Below, piece by piece: positions 6,476 through 7,993 of a stretch of DNA of 7,993 nt. A program made the position numbers and the translations under genes. The notes below the pieces were generated by a model. That model was not told the origin of the DNA and ran no database searches. It saw nothing but the letters and a program-made list of their open reading frames with translations. Where the stretch lies: positions 1 through 7,993 of the forward strand of contig JBDTRY010000181.1 in the NCBI GenBank assembly GCA_039931435.1, read 5' to 3'. Each line of letters starts with the position of its first letter. The first letter of the stretch is position 1. The stretch comes from JBDTRY01 sp039931435 (lineage in GTDB: Bacteria; Acidobacteriota; Thermoanaerobaculia; Gp7-AA8).

Positions 6476-7993
6476 ATGATTCGGCGCGCGCTGCTGGTGC
6501 CGGCAGCGGTTCTTGTGCTGTTCGCGTTGCTGATGGCTTCCTGCCGTCGGGAAGAGCAGAAAGTTTCCCCGGCAACGTTTCCTTCGGCTCCGGTCATCCT
6601 GATCTCCGTAGACACGCTGCGCGCTGACCACCTGCCTGCATACGGTTACCGGAAGGTCGACACGCCGAACATCGATCTGCTTCGAAAGGACTCCGTTCTC
6701 TTCCGCAACGCCTATGCCCATGTTCCTCTGACGCTTCCCTCACACGCGACGGTTCTATCGGGGCTGTTACCTCCGGAAAACGGCGTTCGTGACAACATCG
6801 GTTATCGATTCGATGGATCAAAGCACGCCAGCATCCCTTCGTTCCTGAAGCAGCAGGGTTACGCCACGGGAGCGGCGGTCTCCTCGTACGTACTGCGATC
6901 GGCCTCCGGTCTCGGTTCGCTCTTCGATTTCTACGATGATCACTTCGATGCCAGCACAGATGGCAGCGCCGGGAATCTGCAGCGCGCCGGGTCGCAAACC
7001 TCTGCCGTCGCGGAGCGATGGATCGATGAACAGGGCCGGGCTCCATTTTTCTTTTTCCTGCATTTGTTTGAACCGCACTCTCCCTACGATCCGCCAGAAC
7101 CGTTTCGCTCGCGATTCGCTCTTCCTTACGACGGGGAGATTGCCGCCGCTGATGCAGTCCTGGGAGAATTCATTCAGCATCTGAAGGATCGCGAAATCTA
7201 CGATCGCGCCATCGTCATTTTCATCTCCGATCACGGGGAAGATCTGTACGAGCATGGCGAACCGGAGCACGGCATTTTCCTCTACAGGGACGTACTTCAC
7301 GTCCCCTTGCTTGTTAAACTTCCCGGAGGGCGGCGTGCCGGGGAGACGATCGACAGGTCTTCGGGACTGGTGGATATATTTCCCTCAATCTGCGCGCTGA
7401 CCGGCTTTCCGCCGCCGGAGCGACTCTCCGGACGCAATTTCCTCGGACCTGCAACGACTGCGGAGGGTCCGCGAACTATCTACGCCGAAACCTTCTACCC
7501 CCGCATTCATCTGGGGTGGAGTGAACTACGATCTCTGATCGGCGAACGATTTCATCTCATCTCCGCGCCAACGCCGGAGCTTTACGATCTCGCGGCCGAC
7601 CCTGCTGAGAAAAAGAACATCACCTCCGAAGAGCGCCGGCAGTTCGCCATCATGAAAGAGGATCTCGGCCAATACGGTGCTCTCCTGCAGAGTCCTCTGC
7701 AGGCAGATCCGGAGGACGAGAAAAAACTTGCGGCCCTCGGGTACATAGGGTCCCGTCAGAAGTCGGACACTGGCCCTCTACCCGACCCGAAAGAGCACGT
7801 CGGGGAGATCGCCCCGATGCTCCAGTCCATGCGCATGCTCGATCTTGGAAGAATCCCGGAGGCCATCGCTGGATTGAGGGCGATCGTCAAGCGGAATCCC
7901 GGATACACAGACGCGTGGAGTCAGCTGGGCCGAGCTCTGGAAACGGTCGGAGACTATGAGGATGCGGTCACGGCCTACGAGACGGCGGTTCGC
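6476..7993 (+). CDS. Second sulfatase-fold/TPR lipoprotein, paralogue of the first; 3'-truncated by the window edge
   Basis: The frame is open from 6443 to the last base; 506 residues are visible from Met at 6476. MIRR and a hydrophobic run lead to LLMAS-Cys23, a likely lipoprotein signal. The sulfatase-fold domain shows LISVDTLRADH (Asp46), PLTLPSH (Thr86, His90), FLHLFEPHSPY (His196, Glu199, His201), SDHGE (Asp252, His253) and HGEPEHG (His260, His265). A linker (PLPDPKEHVGEI) is followed by the first TPR (TDAWSQLGRALETVGDYEDA), cut by the edge; by analogy ~210 residues are missing. Domain order and spacing match the protein at 716-2857, including Thr in place of Cys/Ser, so this is a duplicate that retained the odd active site. 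An upstream ATG at 6449 (AGAGGA only 2 nt away; TAG in frame at 6440) would add 9 residues; I prefer 6476 by alignment with the paralogue, although GGGAGG is only 1 nt from it. Confidence 0.9.
   Translation, partial: MIRRALLVPAAVLVLFALLMASCRREEQKVSPATFPSAPVILISVDTLRADHLPAYGYRKVDTPNIDLLRKDSVLFRNAYAHVPLTLPSHATVLSGLLPPENGVRDNIGYRFDGSKHASIPSFLKQQGYATGAAVSSYVLRSASGLGSLFDFYDDHFDASTDGSAGNLQRAGSQTSAVAERWIDEQGRAPFFFFLHLFEPHSPYDPPEPFRSRFALPYDGEIAAADAVLGEFIQHLKDREIYDRAIVIFISDHGEDLYEHGEPEHGIFLYRDVLHVPLLVKLPGGRRAGETIDRSSGLVDIFPSICALTGFPPPERLSGRNFLGPATTAEGPRTIYAETFYPRIHLGWSELRSLIGERFHLISAPTPELYDLAADPAEKKNITSEERRQFAIMKEDLGQYGALLQSPLQADPEDEKKLAALGYIGSRQKSDTGPLPDPKEHVGEIAPMLQSMRMLDLGRIPEAIAGLRAIVKRNPGYTDAWSQLGRALETVGDYEDAVTAYETAVR

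Noticed and set aside
1..7993. CRISPR array, tRNA/rRNA genes, insertion sequences, phage or toxin-antitoxin genes
   Set aside because: I found no regularly spaced repeats, no structured-RNA signatures, and no transposase or integrase motifs in any supported frame.

Overview
The window is high-GC bacterial DNA with every supported gene on the + strand. The gene content suggests an Acidobacteriota-like organism, for example a Thermoanaerobaculia or Vicinamibacteria relative: an Oar-like TonB-dependent receptor with an N-terminal carboxypeptidase-regulatory-like domain, next to lipoproteins that fuse a sulfatase-fold domain to tetratricopeptide repeats. This placement rests on family knowledge only; there is no rRNA or marker gene in the window.

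Layout. Positions 2-604 are the C-terminal 200 residues of a TIGR01777/SDR39U1-type (YfcH-like) NAD(P)-binding epimerase; its start lies off the window. After a 69-111 nt gap comes a complete sulfatase-fold/TPR lipoprotein (716-2857, or 674 with the longer start). A 518-nt intergenic region (2858-3375) follows. It is rich in dyad symmetries and holds candidate promoters, a possible leader peptide and a stem that could cover the ribosome binding site of the next gene. The receptor gene (3376-6351) ends in a strong intrinsic terminator (6377-6408). Only about 40-70 nt later a second sulfatase-fold/TPR lipoprotein starts (6476, or 6449) and runs off the right edge inside its first TPR.

How the genes may work together. 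The two lipoproteins are clear paralogues (about 75% identical by hand alignment over the 119-residue N-terminal catalytic block) and they bracket the receptor. An obvious reading is a surface or periplasmic uptake unit in which the lipoproteins cleave or modify a substrate and the receptor imports it. The catalytic motif, however, is not that of a sulfatase. In both paralogues the Cys/Ser that would become formylglycine is Thr, and the motif Arg is His. This points to a Thr-nucleophile phosphoesterase, phosphotransferase or other alkaline-phosphatase-superfamily activity rather than sulfate-ester hydrolysis, and it is the most interesting feature here. The epimerase gene looks unrelated to the cassette. 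I saw no RNA genes, insertion sequences, CRISPR array or phage genes.
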